64,000 nucleotides of DNA from Liolophura sinensis (lineage: Eukaryota > Mollusca > Polyplacophora > Chitonida > Chitonidae): contig NC_088300.1 of NCBI RefSeq assembly GCF_032854445.1, positions 30,363,608 through 30,427,607 on the forward strand, given 5' to 3'. The position numbers and the translations under genes were made by a program. Of the stretch, positions 34,530 to 46,170 are shown in pieces. How positions within the stretch are numbered: position 1 is the first letter of the stretch; every line of letters starts with the position of its first letter. A model generated the notes under the pieces. That model worked only from the letters and a program-made list of their open reading frames with translations. It was not told the origin of the DNA and searched no databases.

Positions 34530-35795
34530 TGTCAACACAGTGCAAAACAGAACAAAGAAATTTCCAATTTTACTCATATTAAGATAGCGGAGTTATTTTC
34601 AGTGTCTGAGTAATACATTTGTAAAAAAAATGAGTAAGAGTCTGACATGTTAAGGACCATATACAAGACCTTACACTTACACCTGACTATAAATGATTTT
34701 AAAACAGCAAATATAAACACGGGATACCATAACCCCAATGATTTGTTCCATTATACTGGTATACTGAGAACACTGACACATATTTCAAGGTTTTGCCACA
34801 TGGTAGAGACATATCCCTTATACTTCTTGTAGTAGCAGTGCAGGTATTCTCAATGCAAGATCAATAATATGTGGGGTTTTTTTTTCAAGGCCCTATTTTA
34901 GATCAATGCACTCTCCAAGGAAATACGGATCGGTATATCGTTTAAGTAACGTTTTTTCATAATTGACACAGTTTTGAAATGACTATTGACCTCACTGATG
35001 TGATCAGACACAGGCTCACACAAAGATATGAATAAAAAATTTTTTCAATTTCTCCAATAAATACATCCAAAGCATACAGACCTGAACGCAACAAAACTCC
35101 TGATGCTTGAGTGGACTTGGTAAATGGATACATTAACAAAAGATTGAATTTAAGCTATAAGGTGTGACCATTTTCCAACTACGTGATCCTCTGGTTTCAT
35201 TTCACATGCTTTATTCTAATATATTGCATGAGACAATGAAGTTCCCTGAAAAATATAATTGTAATTTAGGACAAAACCCGGAGTGTTTCTTTTTCATTTT
35301 CTTACTAGAGTTTCCATAACAGTATTATGCTGATGGTCTACATTACGCTACATTAATCCATATGTAGTTTGCATTCAGGTACCGTGCATCGATCAAGCTA
35401 TTGAAAAAAACTGTTCACTGTTTGTTTGCTAAAAACTTTCTCTCCTCTAGGAATCTATAGCTTGGATGATTTGTGTGTGCCTAAATCGATAGAAGTCGAA
35501 AGTATGTAACTTCCAATTGGATATCATTGTACAAGACTGTATTTTTCATAAAAAAAAAGATAAGACATGCGCATTTGGGATCCAATCACCCCCTTCAACC
35601 AGACAGGAAATCGTTCCCAGATGTGTGTGAAAAGACAGGGGGAGGGGGAATCACTTAAATCTAAATTACAATTATTTAAAGAACAAACAAGACATCAGCC
35701 TAGAAAGTTAATCTACAGCTGTGACCTGTGAAATCCAACTTCTTCTCAATTTACCCCATTAAGGGCTTTATTCCAACTGTTAATGTACAACGTTT
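34530..35795. other. Mostly unassigned; short inverted family R piece at the end
   Basis: No frame or RNA gene is supported. The segment 35745-35795 (TTTACCCCATTAAGGGCTTT, then TTCCAACTGTTAATGTA) matches the inverted R piece near 22925-22965. Two CCCCC-containing tracts near 35588 and 35640 are unremarkable. Confidence 0.4.
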
Positions 35796-35806
35796 CAAAA
35801 GTACCG

Positions 35807-35958
35807 CGTAAGTGGGAAAGTCTGCCAGCAACCTGCGGATGGTCGTGGGTTTCCTCCGGGGTCTGCCCGGTTTCCTCCCACCATACAGCTGGCCGCCGTC
35901 GTATAAGTGAAATATTCTTGAGTATGGCGTAAAACACCAATCAAATAAATAAATCAGT
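35807..35958 (+). mobile_element. SINE family A, 5'-truncated
   Basis: Begins at CGTAAGTGGGAAAGTCTGCC and runs to the AAATAAAT tail. Flanks CAAAAGTACCG (35796-35806) and CAAGAGTACCG (35963-35973) form an imperfect 11-bp TSD. Confidence 0.88.
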
Positions 35959-35999
35959 CAATCAAGAGTACCGACTTATACACCCCCACCTCCAAATCT

Positions 36000-37804
36000 T
36001 AAGCAAAACTAGTTAAACAACAGGAATAACTTTTGTTTTTAGCAGCACACGTCAATAAATGATAAAAACTGAATTTCTCATGTCTTTAAACAAGTAGGGG
36101 GCCTACAGTGAAACATGCTGTCGCTAAAAATGATTTGACTATGTGGATTTTTTCCTAGGCTGATGTAAAATCAAAACGAAAAAAACTACCTCACTATTCA
36201 ACAGAAAATATTGAGATATTGGACTATGCAGGATGTGGGCAGTGATGTAAAATAAAAACCCAATTTTCTGTGCCGTTTAATACTCTCTACACCCCACAGA
36301 GTTACCTCCTAGAAGAGCTCCTGGGAAATATACAACCCTGGTAATTTCTTCCTCGTCTGACAGTAGAACATCCGGTGCGAGAGCCGTTTTCTTTGGGAGT
36401 CACACAAATTAACTGCCAGCTGTGCCAATTACCTGAGGCTTTCTACTCGGCGTGAGGAGCACCTTGGTTTGGTCAGTATGGCTGCACCACGGACGTGATC
36501 GATGGCATTGAAGAAGCTCCGGTTAATCACGATACATCTAGATGACAAAGCCGTATTGCATGCACTATCAGGCTTGAAAGATGGTAAGAGATATAATTTA
36601 GACATGCTAATGCACTCCGCTATGCACACTGAAATATGATAAATTAATCTATACTCCGTTGACGTTTCGGGTGAAACATGTTGGTGGTTGAAAATTGCAT
36701 ATTTTTACATTTCAGATTCTTCCCTGCCAGAAGTGCATTCAAGAGGACCCATGGGACGGGGAAGTAATATAGAGATTGAAGTGTCTGCCCGTTTTCACAC
36801 TGTTCACAACGAAACGCTGAGGAATTGAATAATTATAATATATTTAAGAGGAACCGTTAGATGCGGGAGTAAAATACAGATGTATCCGCCCGGCAGTTTT
36901 CTCACTGTTCGCCACAAATTAAATGCTTCCGAATTTATTAATTATAACCGTAGTAATCATTTCCAATACAATTCTTGTCAAATATACATTATACTATAAG
37001 TTTTAATGTATTTTCACAGCCTAAAACGCTCTGCACGAAATTATCAGTCACTAATACATATTTCATCCAATTATTTTCACTTAAACATGGATCTCCCTCA
37101 CATGAATATGAACATTTGCAGTGAATTACCATCAGATATGTGACAATTTGTAACCGATGCTGTGCCTCATTGTTTACAGTGATTGTATACTGAAACTAAT
37201 GACGACACAGAATTGTTAGACCACTGACGTCCAACACTTTGCAATTAACTTCAATGCCTTTTTGTACCTAATTCGGCTTAGGCCATGGTGTTAAAGGACA
37301 TGTAATTTGCTGCTATTTAAGCATTTACATAGACAGTTACAATAAAGCCCTAACTGACAAGAGGCGTGTTTCACCGGTTACGTGTCACCATTTGCCAGCT
37401 GTCCACCGTCGTCGGTGGACTGGTTTGACTCTCTATGTTGTAAGTCTTTTACATTCATTTATTTGATGCCTTGTGATTATTGACGCGGAATTTCCATTTT
37501 GCTTGACGGATGGTATATAAATGTCTGTTTCGACGCAAAGATTCAAGACATAGACATAGTGACGCATAGATGAAGCCATTCCAGAACTAATGCGTATGAT
37601 ATCAACGTCTCCATCACCTACTCCCATATACGCAATGTGGGATGAACTGTTAAATACCAGAAAGCGTGATTAACATGTAGTTAGCCAGTGAATATTTTAA
37701 CGTCCTCACACTGCATAATATACACAGACTTACCTGTCCGTCATTTCATCATACCATCATATTAGACACAATGAACACGGATACCCCGGTAATATGGACA
37801 TTAT
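36000..37804 (+). repeat. Family R copy, best reference
   Basis: The landmarks, in order, start with TTTTCTGTGCCGTTTAATAC (36261), TTCCTCGTCTGACAGTAGAA (36347) and the GAGTCACACAAATTAACTGC tract (36397). They continue with GTGATCGATGGCATTG (36495), ATGCGGGAGTAAAATACAGA (36861) and ACATGAATATGAACATTTGC (37099). The last three are CCAACACTTTGCAATTAACT (37229), TTTCACCGGTTACGTGTCAC (37370) and a CTCACACTGCATAATATACA tract (37706). The same landmarks in the other copies are 5-25% different by eye. The tract with GAACCGTTAGATGCGGG partly repeats the one 100 bp upstream. No coding frame is shared, so I infer a non-autonomous element or repeated segmental copies. Confidence 0.65.
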
Positions 37805-37924
37805 CGGGGGCCTCCGTGGCTAAGTTGGTTAGCGCGCTAGCATAATGCTGGCCGCCGTCGTGTAAGTGAAATATTCTTGAGTATGGCGTAAAACACCCAT
37901 CAGACGAATGAATAAATAAATAAA
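37805..37924 (+). mobile_element. SINE family A, head joined to tail
   Basis: The head GGGGGCCTCCGTGGCTAAGT with TTGGTTAGCGCGCTAGC is joined directly to ATAATGCTGGCCGCCGTCGT and the tail. The whole middle of the SINE, including the B-box region, is deleted. Confidence 0.88.
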
Positions 37925-39060
37925 ATTGACATTGACATTAATAATCATAAAACTTGACAAGATAAGGACTTGCGCTTTCTAAAGAATGCTTTGTTTAAAG
38001 TGGCACATAAATGATAAATGACACAACAGTGAAAGCGTTACAATGACAACAAAACTGAACATTCATCTGTATAACTATATTTGTACAGATATTTACAAAT
38101 CAACGTATTGTAAGTATTGCTACCTTACCAGGCTTGGATCAGTCAGTCAACACTTACTCAGACTTTATGTTTCCTAAGTACACATAAACGTGCGTTTCAT
38201 GGCATAAACTTCAAATGCATTTTTAACCAATTTGCTAGATTGTAGCAAATAGTTAGATATTGGTTTATACAGGAAATAGACAGCTATATTAAAATAAAAG
38301 CTCCATTTTTTATGTTGCTTAATACTCTCTACGCCTCTGAGTCATTTCATGAAAGAGAGTCGGAGAAATATATGTCCCTGGTAATTTCTTCTTCGCCTGA
38401 CAGTGACACATCCGGAGCTGTAGGGGTCTTCTTTGGGAACCACACAAATTATCCAGTTGGGGAGGGGTTGCGAGGTGATCTCCCTATTCGGTGTTGGTCA
38501 TTGAGACAGCGCCACAGGCGGTGGTGATCGATAGCATTCGGGATTGTCCCGCTAACCAGGATACATATAGGGCACTAAAACCAAATTTGCGTGCGCCAAC
38601 AGACTTAGAAAAACACAAGTATAACTTAGACTTGGAAATACACAAAATGCTATTCACTGCAATCGCACGAATAAAGTCATGTTTCGTCGATGTTTCGGAT
38701 TCAAAGTCTTCTTCGGAATGTTTCATAGTTGGAGATATTTCTCTAAACGATTACCATCAGCAATTATGTCGCTGCGGTTAATCAGACAGGCTTCGAAGAA
38801 TAGTTACATCCTGCTGGAAATGCCTGTCACTGCAAAACGTTAACGGATCCATTAACCAAAAGTGTCATTGTGTGATTGTAGTCATTTTGCATGGACTTCG
38901 TACTAAAATATTGTTATAAGATAATATTATAAGTTTTAATGGACATCTGTGTATCACCTCGATGAGCGATCAACGATGCGATGAACGCCCTGCAAGAAAT
39001 TGTCCCCATCACTGCAAGATCTGTCAGCTACCGACCACTGAACCTTAACTCAACTTATTA
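37925..39060 (+). repeat. Family R copy, 3'-truncated
   Basis: Starts near 38060. It has CTTCAAATGCATTTTTAACC (38209), TTCTTCGCCTGACAGTGACA (38387), CACACAAATTATCCAG (38440), GTGATCGATAGCATTCGGG (38524), and ATTATAAGTTTTAATGGACA (38927) with CCTGCAAGAAATTGTCCCCA (38990). The frame at 38491-38781 is not kept in the other copies. Confidence 0.62.
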
Positions 39061-39589
39061 AACATTTATGTGTACAACTTTTTCTGTGTTGAAACTGATA
39101 TCGTTTCATTTTGATGTAAAATTTGTTTGCTTTCAGTTAAATGTCACTTTGAGGAATATATTGTTCACTTCAGGACGGCACCTCACTGTAGCAATCCAGT
39201 TCCAAATGCTGACATTTTGATCGTGCAGTCTCACAGGAACGCCATGCCGAAGACACCAGACTAGACGCCCCATGTGCCTGAACTATAAAAAGAACCTGGA
39301 AATAAACGATATGTAAAAGCTTGGCATTGGGGTTTTATCTTTCATTGCGTGTTCAGAGAAACAATAACAGTCTCTGTATTTCCTCCAATAACCATAACTT
39401 CTTAGAAAACAGAGTTCTTTTATCATGCCTCTTGTAAGCACCTCAATGTGAGCACCTCAAAAGATTTTATCATTTCACAGCTGAAACTACAGTGTGTATT
39501 CCGATATTTGGACATAATTAACGGGAATATAGGGTGTCGTCGGTTACACTGTCAACTTTGCGAAAGTAGAAAAAGAAACAAAGCCGGCA

Positions 39590-39900
39590 ATCGTACAAAT
39601 TGAGTCTGATCTATGCGTGGAAACAGACATTCGTATACTAACCGTCAACCAATAAGGATGTTCCGGGTCAATAATCGCAAGACCAATTCCCAAAACGACT
39701 TATAACAAAAGAAATACAACCAAAGAAATAACAAGTGTATAAAATATGAAATTAGGCGCGAATGATGCTTGAAAGATACACCGCTGAACCAGTTATGGTG
39801 TGGCCAAACAGAATATCATGCAATTAGCAATGCTGAGTTGGCCGCTATGCCCTACAATCCCTGTTGTTGTGACGGACGAATGCAGCATGACAGATTAACC
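39590..39900 (+). repeat. Diverged fragment of dispersed family C
   Basis: ACAGACATTCGTATACTAAC, then TCAATAATCGCAAGACCAAT and TTCCCAAAACGACTTATAAC match the start of the copies at 48517 and 63265, with considerable divergence downstream. Confidence 0.55.
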
Positions 39901-41324
39901 AGCACAGTTGTAAGATCTCGCATTAGTAACGAAAATGAAAGTTGGTAACAACACTAGGTTTGTTTAGTATTGACATTTCAGCTAAAGCAGGAAACGTATT
40001 CCACACATTCACGGTAGTATTACAGTATCAGGCAATATCCAACGATTTCTTGTTTTGTATGCATTTACGGGCAGATTTTATTCATAATCTGTTAAAAGTG
40101 TGTCTCTGCAGGAAACAGTCACGGTCGGGGGTGGGAAGCGGGTTTCAAAGGGACTTGCGTATCACTAAATTATCACTTTCACCCCCCAAGTCAAATTCTC
40201 AGAGGCCTCAATGTCATCCTGGCCACAATTTAGTTAGAGTTATTGAATATAAAGTCACCAGACAACACGGGAATGCCTTTATCTCTTTTGGCAATAAATC
40301 AATCGTTATATGATATACAGCTTGTGGGATAAATCTGGTTCAGGGAGTGTCAGTCTCAGTCCCAGAGTGTCAGGGTAAAGTAGGTGCAGGATCCGAGGCG
40401 ACAACAGTTACCATATTACAATCGGGAAAAAAACACGCTAAAAGGTAGCTTTATCTTAACAGCTGACACAAAGCGCACTCGAATATTTCTCCGTCAGGAA
40501 AGTATCGTTGGTCGCCACGCACAATTCTTGACTAGCATAAACTGGTTTTTCATTGAAAGTACTTAAATTCAGTATTAAGAGAAATTTGTTCGTCATTAAT
40601 GTAAACCTGTCTTCTTGCCTTAGCTCGACATACTATCCAACAGAATAAGATCATTCATGTTTATTTTCAGTACCCGCTGTGAACACATGTAGAGAATGCA
40701 ACATTTCATTTATATGTTCCCTTTTTAAGGTTTTAGGTGTGTATTCAGTAAATAACAGCCACTGAAGGCTTTTAAAATGATCAATTGATAATGAGACGCG
40801 ATTTTGAAGATTGTGAATTAGGTAAATTGCCGCTGAGGAAACTTGAATTTCACCGGTGTCTTGTGCCATCCATCAATCTGAATTGGTATGAAAGGTGTGA
40901 TTGATACATGGTGATGCTCTATAAAGAAACGATATCTAGTGTAAAAATGATATTACATATCACGTTAAAAACACTTAATTCTGGTTTCATCGATCTTGAG
41001 TACAAGCTGTAATAAAGTGCTGAAAAAGAATTTGTCTTGAAAATATCGTCTGTGGCAACAACCATTGTTCTTCTCGTCTTATTAATAAGAAATCTCACAC
41101 CTGTCGCGTTGATGACCAGGGAAGGATTTGTTACTTACTCTCTGATGTAGATAAATGATACCGGAAGGAACAAAGCCTTATCGAAGACAAACCGGAGAAA
41201 AATCCCTAAAAGTGAAGCTTATTAAAACCATAATTTATAGCTAATACATGTGGAGAGAATTTACTCCTCTTTATGTCGAGGTATGTAATGCAAAAACATC
41301 AAGGCTTCATTTGACCTGGGAAAA
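39901..41324. other. Unassigned stretch
   Basis: A 123-codon plus frame at 39942-40313 and shorter frames have no recognised domain and no shared copies in the window. Nothing else was seen. Confidence 0.35.
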
Positions 41325-41654
41325 GCGTCGGTGGCCTAATGGTTAGAGCGTCCGCATCTAAGTTGGGAGAGCCGGGATCAAGCTTTAAAAATTGTAAAAG
41401 ACCAATCAAATAAATACGCTTGGCGCTCAGCACTGAGAGGTTAAAACAAGGAAACAGGGTTGGTTAACTCGGTGTCAGTATAATGTGACTGGGTGGCGGT
41501 GTCATATATGATGTCTTCGGCATTATACTTCAATGGCGGCAGCACTTTGACGGCATGGATTCGCCCTGCCAAAACAAGACAGAATATGTGTATACACATC
41601 TAATGACTCTAATGATGTGATTAACACATTGTTAAGTACGATGTTAAACCCCAA
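41325..41654 (+). mobile_element. SINE family B, full length
   Basis: Head AAAAGCGTCGGTGGCCTAAT with A-box-like TGGCCTAATGG and B-box-like GGGATCAAGC. The body has CTTGGCGCTCAGCACTGAGA, GTCAGTATAATGTGACTGGG, GTGTCTTCGGCATTATAC and CATGGATTCGCCCTGCC. The 3' end TTAAGTACGATGTTAAACCC runs straight into a (CATA)n tail. An unusual GACCAATCAAATAAATA stretch near 41401, resembling the SINE A 3' end, sits inside the body. Confidence 0.88.
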
Positions 41655-41673
41655 ACATACATACATACATACA

Positions 41674-41701
<28 letters not shown>
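41655..41701. repeat. (CATA)n microsatellite, SINE tail
   Basis: About 11 CATA units directly after the SINE B 3' end, consistent with expansion of its simple-repeat tail. Confidence 0.95.
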
Positions 41702-41706
<5 letters not shown>

Positions 41707-41879
41707 GCATCAAATGTAACCCTAATAGAACACGTCATAGTTTCGATTAGATACATTCACTGTTATCTCTATACTGTTACTCTATTAATAATACCTATCA
41801 GTGTACATTATCAATTCTCCTAGCAATGCGTTCGCTGTGAGTTCAATCCCAATTCCGTATCTTTTGGCAACACAACTTT

Positions 41880-42200
41880 TCTCTGGAAGGGCATCTTTAA
41901 TCATTTACATGAGCTGTCACAGGGCGTATTTCACCGGTTACGTGTGGCCATTCGCCAGTTATCACGCCGTCGTGGCTGCTCTGTTTTGTTCTTAATGCTG
42001 CACGTCTTTAATTATATTTTTGATAGTGAAACGCATGTTTTGTCCACGCATTTAGCTTATGGTTGTTTGCCTGGTTGCGTTCAAGCCATTGTGGTGGGAT
42101 GCTCACCTATTGCGACATGTGCATTGGAAAAACTGACTCATCTGATGTTAGCGGACATGTACATGACGTGTGACCGAGCTTAGTTCATGAAAATGGCATA
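41880..42200 (+). repeat. Family R fragment, direct
   Basis: Carries GTATTTCACCGGTTACGTGT (41926), CGCCAGTTATCACGCCGTCG and a GCTGCACGTCTTTAATTATA tract. The frame at 41944-42183 lies over this repeat and is not shared by other copies. Confidence 0.6.
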
Positions 42201-43427
42201 CTGTATAAGAACATAACTCGACTTTTATAAGAAAATATCACAGTAAACGTCTAACTGGGTGATTGTCTCTCTTATACCTTTTTTAAATTTGATAACAGTA
42301 TTGCGCCATGGATCACACCGCACGCAGCGTCTAACGTTACAAACTAAGAATCGGAATACGCTAGGGGAGATTTGAACTAACATTTCAAATTTATCGAGAA
42401 CTGTATACTCCGCTGTGTGATGTCACAGAGTTGAGATGAAACCCAACATAAAAATTTTGGATATATTTGAGCGGAACATAACTTAATGAAACATATTAAT
42501 TTCTATGAGAACTGTTTCATCTTTAACAAAGCTGTCACTTAGATCAGAGTATATAAAAACTTCTCCCCACTAATAAGATTAAACTGAACTAATGGCCAAC
42601 ACTTAGCTATCCTCTAGGAATATGTGAATGACTTCCATTTCTGACCTTGATCTCAATGAAATACCTCCCGGGATCGTGAAAACATTAAGATCGTTAGTTC
42701 GTTCTTATATGGCATCCTTTCGTTAAACCATTCGACTGACATGTCAATGTGAAAAACTGGATCGATGTCATGCTCTTTGTTTATGGCATCCACAACAGGA
42801 TTGAATCAATCTTGACGGGCAAGGTTAAGGTTCCAAAAAAAGTGTTTGCCATCAATAGCCTTCAATTCACAGTTTGACGCCAAATGGAGGCTCTTATTTT
42901 TTCGCATCGAGCGATTTGTCTGAGCAAATTGACAAACCATCTCAAGTTTCTTTTGCCGTGGGTGTAATTGACAGTGATTGGAGATATTTGTAAAGTTCAG
43001 GTCCCTCCAGGTCAGTCTGACACCCGGTGTCACTAGGGGGCGCTTTTTCGGAAAACGATCATGTGACGAGGTCATTTACCCTGGTCACAGCAGATCACAA
43101 CAGTGACGAGTCCAAAAGGCTGGATACCGCTCAAATAACAATTATATCCATCTCGCAAGAGAAGCAAAACTTCTAACACTTCTAAAACATGTCCAGTGCG
43201 TGATCGGCGGGTGACAGTATATGTTCGTTGTGTACACATGAAGATTTCCTTCTGGGCAGCACATAAATCACAGCCGTTAAAGGTTCACGACGTTTGCCGA
43301 TCTATGTCGTTGTTGTCATAGTTGTATCTAATTCTATTCTATCCTGGTCTAGAGCCTTTATAAACATTCATTATTTATTACATCGGCTTGGTTACTTTTA
43401 TGAACAGTTCCAATTAAAGCTCGATTT
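42201..43427. other. Unassigned stretch
   Basis: An 89-codon minus frame at 42806-43075 and others show no domain. No repeat recognised. Confidence 0.4.
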
Positions 43428-44373
43428 ACATAATATATATTTGCACATACCCACATATTTATACAAATCCATATTATTTGCACATATCTATCTATTTGTA
43501 CACACCTATGTATTTGTACATATCTATCTATTTGTACAAATCTATATATTTGTACATACCTATGTATTTATGCACACCTATATATATTTGTGCACACCTA
43601 TATATTTCTACATACCTGTATATTTGTACATATCTATTTCACACACCTATATATTTGTATATACCTATTTATACATATATCTATACATTTGTACATACCT
43701 GTATATTTGTACATATTTATTTGTACACACCTGTGTATTTACGCACATCTGCATATTTTTACATACCTGTATATTTGCAAATACCTATATATTTGTACAT
43801 ATCTATCTATTTGTACACACGTATATATTTTTACATACCTGCATCCTTTTACACACCTATATATTTGTACACACCTATATATTTGTTCACACCTATATAC
43901 TTGAACGTACCTATCTATTTGTACACACCTATATATTTGTACACACCTATATACTTGAACGTACCTATCTATTTGTAAGGGGCCTCCGTGGCTCAGTTAG
44001 CGCGCTAGCGCAGCGTAATGACCCAGGAGCCTCTCACCAATGCGGTCTCTGTGAGTTCAAGTCCAGCTCATGCTGGCTTCCTCTCCGGCTGTAAGTGGGA
44101 AGGTCTCCCAGCAACCTGCGGATGGTCGTGGGTTTCCCCCGGGCTCTGTCCGGTTTCCACCCACCATAATGCTGGCCGCCGTCGTATAAGTGAAATTTTC
44201 TTGAGTACGGCGTAAAACACCAATAAAATAAATAAATATCTATTTGTACACACCTATATATTTGTACATACATATATATTTGTATACACCTATGTATCTC
44301 TGCACACCTATATATTTGGACAAACCAATACATACCTATATATTTATACATACCTATATATCTGTACATACCT
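43428..44373. repeat. 18-bp satellite-like array interrupted by a SINE
   Basis: Degenerate repeats of about 18 bp, consensus near CACACCTATATATTTGTA, with many single-base variants and occasional length changes. The array continues on the far side of the SINE at 43978-44236 and ends at the LTR start. Several plus-strand frames stay open across it (for example 43294-44094) because the unit is a multiple of three. The resulting six-residue repeats are a by-product and not evidence of a gene. Confidence 0.9.
43978..44236 (+). mobile_element. Full-length SINE family A with 12-bp TSD
   Basis: Flanked by TATCTATTTGTA at 43966-43977 and 44237-44248. Because the target is a repeat array, the match alone is weaker proof than elsewhere, but it abuts the SINE ends exactly. 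Head GGGCCTCCGTGGCTCAGTTA, B-box-like GAGTTCAAGTCC, body and (AAAT)n tail are all well preserved. This is one of the youngest-looking copies. Confidence 0.95.
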
Positions 44374-44845
44374 TGTAAGGGTACCACTATCGAAAAGTAA
44401 AGATGAGAAACAACTGGCTTGTTTAACTCTCAGCTCAGCGATAGACTTTACCCAAGATCAAACAAAGAAACTCAATGACGCTGGAATAAGTTCAATACAA
44501 ATAGTTTAACCAAATAGACAAATAATGCAACTGATAATAATATACAAAACAATACAAATAATTACAAATCCACAGTTAAATGGAATTCCTTAGCGTCGGT
44601 GATGTCGAGCTGTCGATGTATGTTTCCTTTAAAAATATACACAAAGTCACTTTCAGGGTAAACTGGGAGGAAATGTACGTAATCGCACAGACAGTAGGCG
44701 ATACAAGCTCCAAAATAACGTCTCCAAAAATAGCAAATGTGGAAACACAAGCGTACACAAAATGGAGTTCAAATGTCGAATGGCGTGAAAGCCTATATCT
44801 CCAAACCCAGCAAAATCCTTCTCAGCTTCATCACTCCGCCGTTCA
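44374..44845 (-). repeat. 3' LTR of the gypsy element
   Basis: The outer end is TGTAAGGGTACC (plus strand), giving a CA terminus on the element strand. It aligns with 50797-51187 through GATGAGAAACAACTGG, CTCAGCGATAGAC, AGATCAAACAAAGAAA and CACTTTCAGGGTAAACT. The match ends near 44680. The inner boundary is uncertain and lies somewhere between there and the RNase H stop at 44849. Confidence 0.75.
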
Positions 44846-44848
44846 TAT

Positions 44849-45420
44849 TTACTGACTAACGTAAAGAAAATTATGGATGGTTTGATCATAAACATGTAAG
44901 GTCAAACACCCTCGTAAGAACCTCTGATTTTTGTTTTTCAACTTTTCTGAGAACACCAAAGTGTTGTGATCTATATACACAGTGACATTGCCAGAACAAC
45001 TGGTCAAACACACTTCGAAATGATGTACAGCCAGAACAAGGCCTAATGCCTCCTTCTCTACAGTGGGATAATTTTTTTGATGTTTATTTAACTTCCTAGA
45101 GAAGTAAATCACAGGCTGCTCTATCCCATCCTCTCCTCCCTGGAGCGAGACAGCTCCTACTCCGATGTCACAAGCGTCCACTGCCCTCTTAAAAGGACGG
45201 CTAAAATTTGGACCTTTCAAAATAGGAGGGCCAGATAGAATGGCCTTTAAACTATCAAAAGCTGACTGACAACTATCTGACCATACAAACTTGACATTCT
45301 TTTTAAGCAACTGAGTTAATGTAGCAGCAACATCCCTAAAATTGGGTACAAACTTGCGGTAAAAACCACACTCTACTGGTAAATCCAGTATGGCTTGGAC
45401 TTTAGCTGAACGAGGGACTA
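44849..45420 (-). pseudogene. RNase H region of gypsy pol
   Basis: The open minus frame 45310-44849 (153 codons) starts with the end of the RT connection region (residues 1-40, including a VWSD motif) and then an RNase H-like domain. It shows GVGAVSLQ, YFSRKLNKHQ, EKEALGLVLAVHHF and YIDHNTLVF, the order usual for Ty3/gypsy pol. RNase H would degrade the RNA strand of the RNA-DNA hybrid during reverse transcription. The frame just upstream (45420-45311) is shifted and has lost a short segment relative to the family. The protein stops early (ISQ then stop), close to the LTR, without a chromodomain or any downstream integrase. Confidence 0.85.
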
Positions 45421-45421
45421 C

Positions 45422-46130
45422 CTATCCACCGCCAACCTCATTACCAAGGCATGTCACTAGTCCTTTGGCAAATTCTGTCTTCTTCAGATAAATCACTAAA
45501 CCTACTGCAAACAATCTAAAGAATATTCTCTCGAGATGTTTACAATGGTCTTTCCACGTGTCACCCACAATAAGAATGTCATCTATGTAGGTTACAGGGA
45601 AATCCAGCCCCTCTATGATCTTATTGGCTAACCTCTGAAACGTCGCTGCACTAGTTTTCATACTAAACGGTATGACACGAAACTGATAAAATCCCGAAGT
45701 AGCAGCGAAGGCAGAACTCTCCTTAGCCTTGTCAGTCAATGGTACCTGCCAGTAACCCTTAAGAAGATCTTAGCAATAAACTTGGCATTTCCTACCCTAT
45801 CTTTTCAATCCTCAATACCGGGAATAGGATAACAATCCGTCTTGGTTACAGCATTGACCGTTCTGTAATCCACACATCGAGCTTAGGACTAACTACAATT
45901 GGTGGACACCAGTGACTCTGCCTAGGCTCTGAAATCCCATTGTCTAACATGTACTGTACTTCCTGAAAAACAAGCTTTAACTTATTAGAGCTTCTCTTAT
46001 TTCGTTATGGGTGCTGTTTGATAGGTACAGCCCCATCTACACAATGTACTGAGGCATTAGTACAACCTGGTACATCCGAACATATCTTAGGATAAGTCTC
46101 GAGCAACTTACAAATATCCTGTCTCTGACT
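45422..46130 (-). pseudogene. Reverse transcriptase region of gypsy pol
   Basis: The minus frame 45739-45422 carries the RT palm: FYQFRVIPFSMKTSAATFQR, then YIDDILIV (catalytic YIDD, where the family usually has Y-hydrophobic-DD), then a CLGNEVG motif. Upstream, between about 46130 and 45760, the N-terminal part can be followed in pieces, including a KQHP motif and an SHWCPP-like motif. Stops and frameshifts interrupt it, and the fingers region is not open. The function in the family is cDNA synthesis from element RNA; this copy is dead. It lies downstream of integrase, which defines the unusual order. Confidence 0.88.
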
Positions 46131-46170
46131 TTTAGAAAGATGACACTTTATCTAAATTGCTCAATACACC

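Noticed and set aside
39942-40313. 123-codon plus-strand frame
   Set aside because: No domain, no splice context and no conserved copy; within the length range expected by chance in 64 kb.
43294-44094. 266-codon open frame with Tyr-Ile-His repeats
   Set aside because: It is a product of the 18-bp satellite, runs into a SINE at its end, and several frames are open over the same array.
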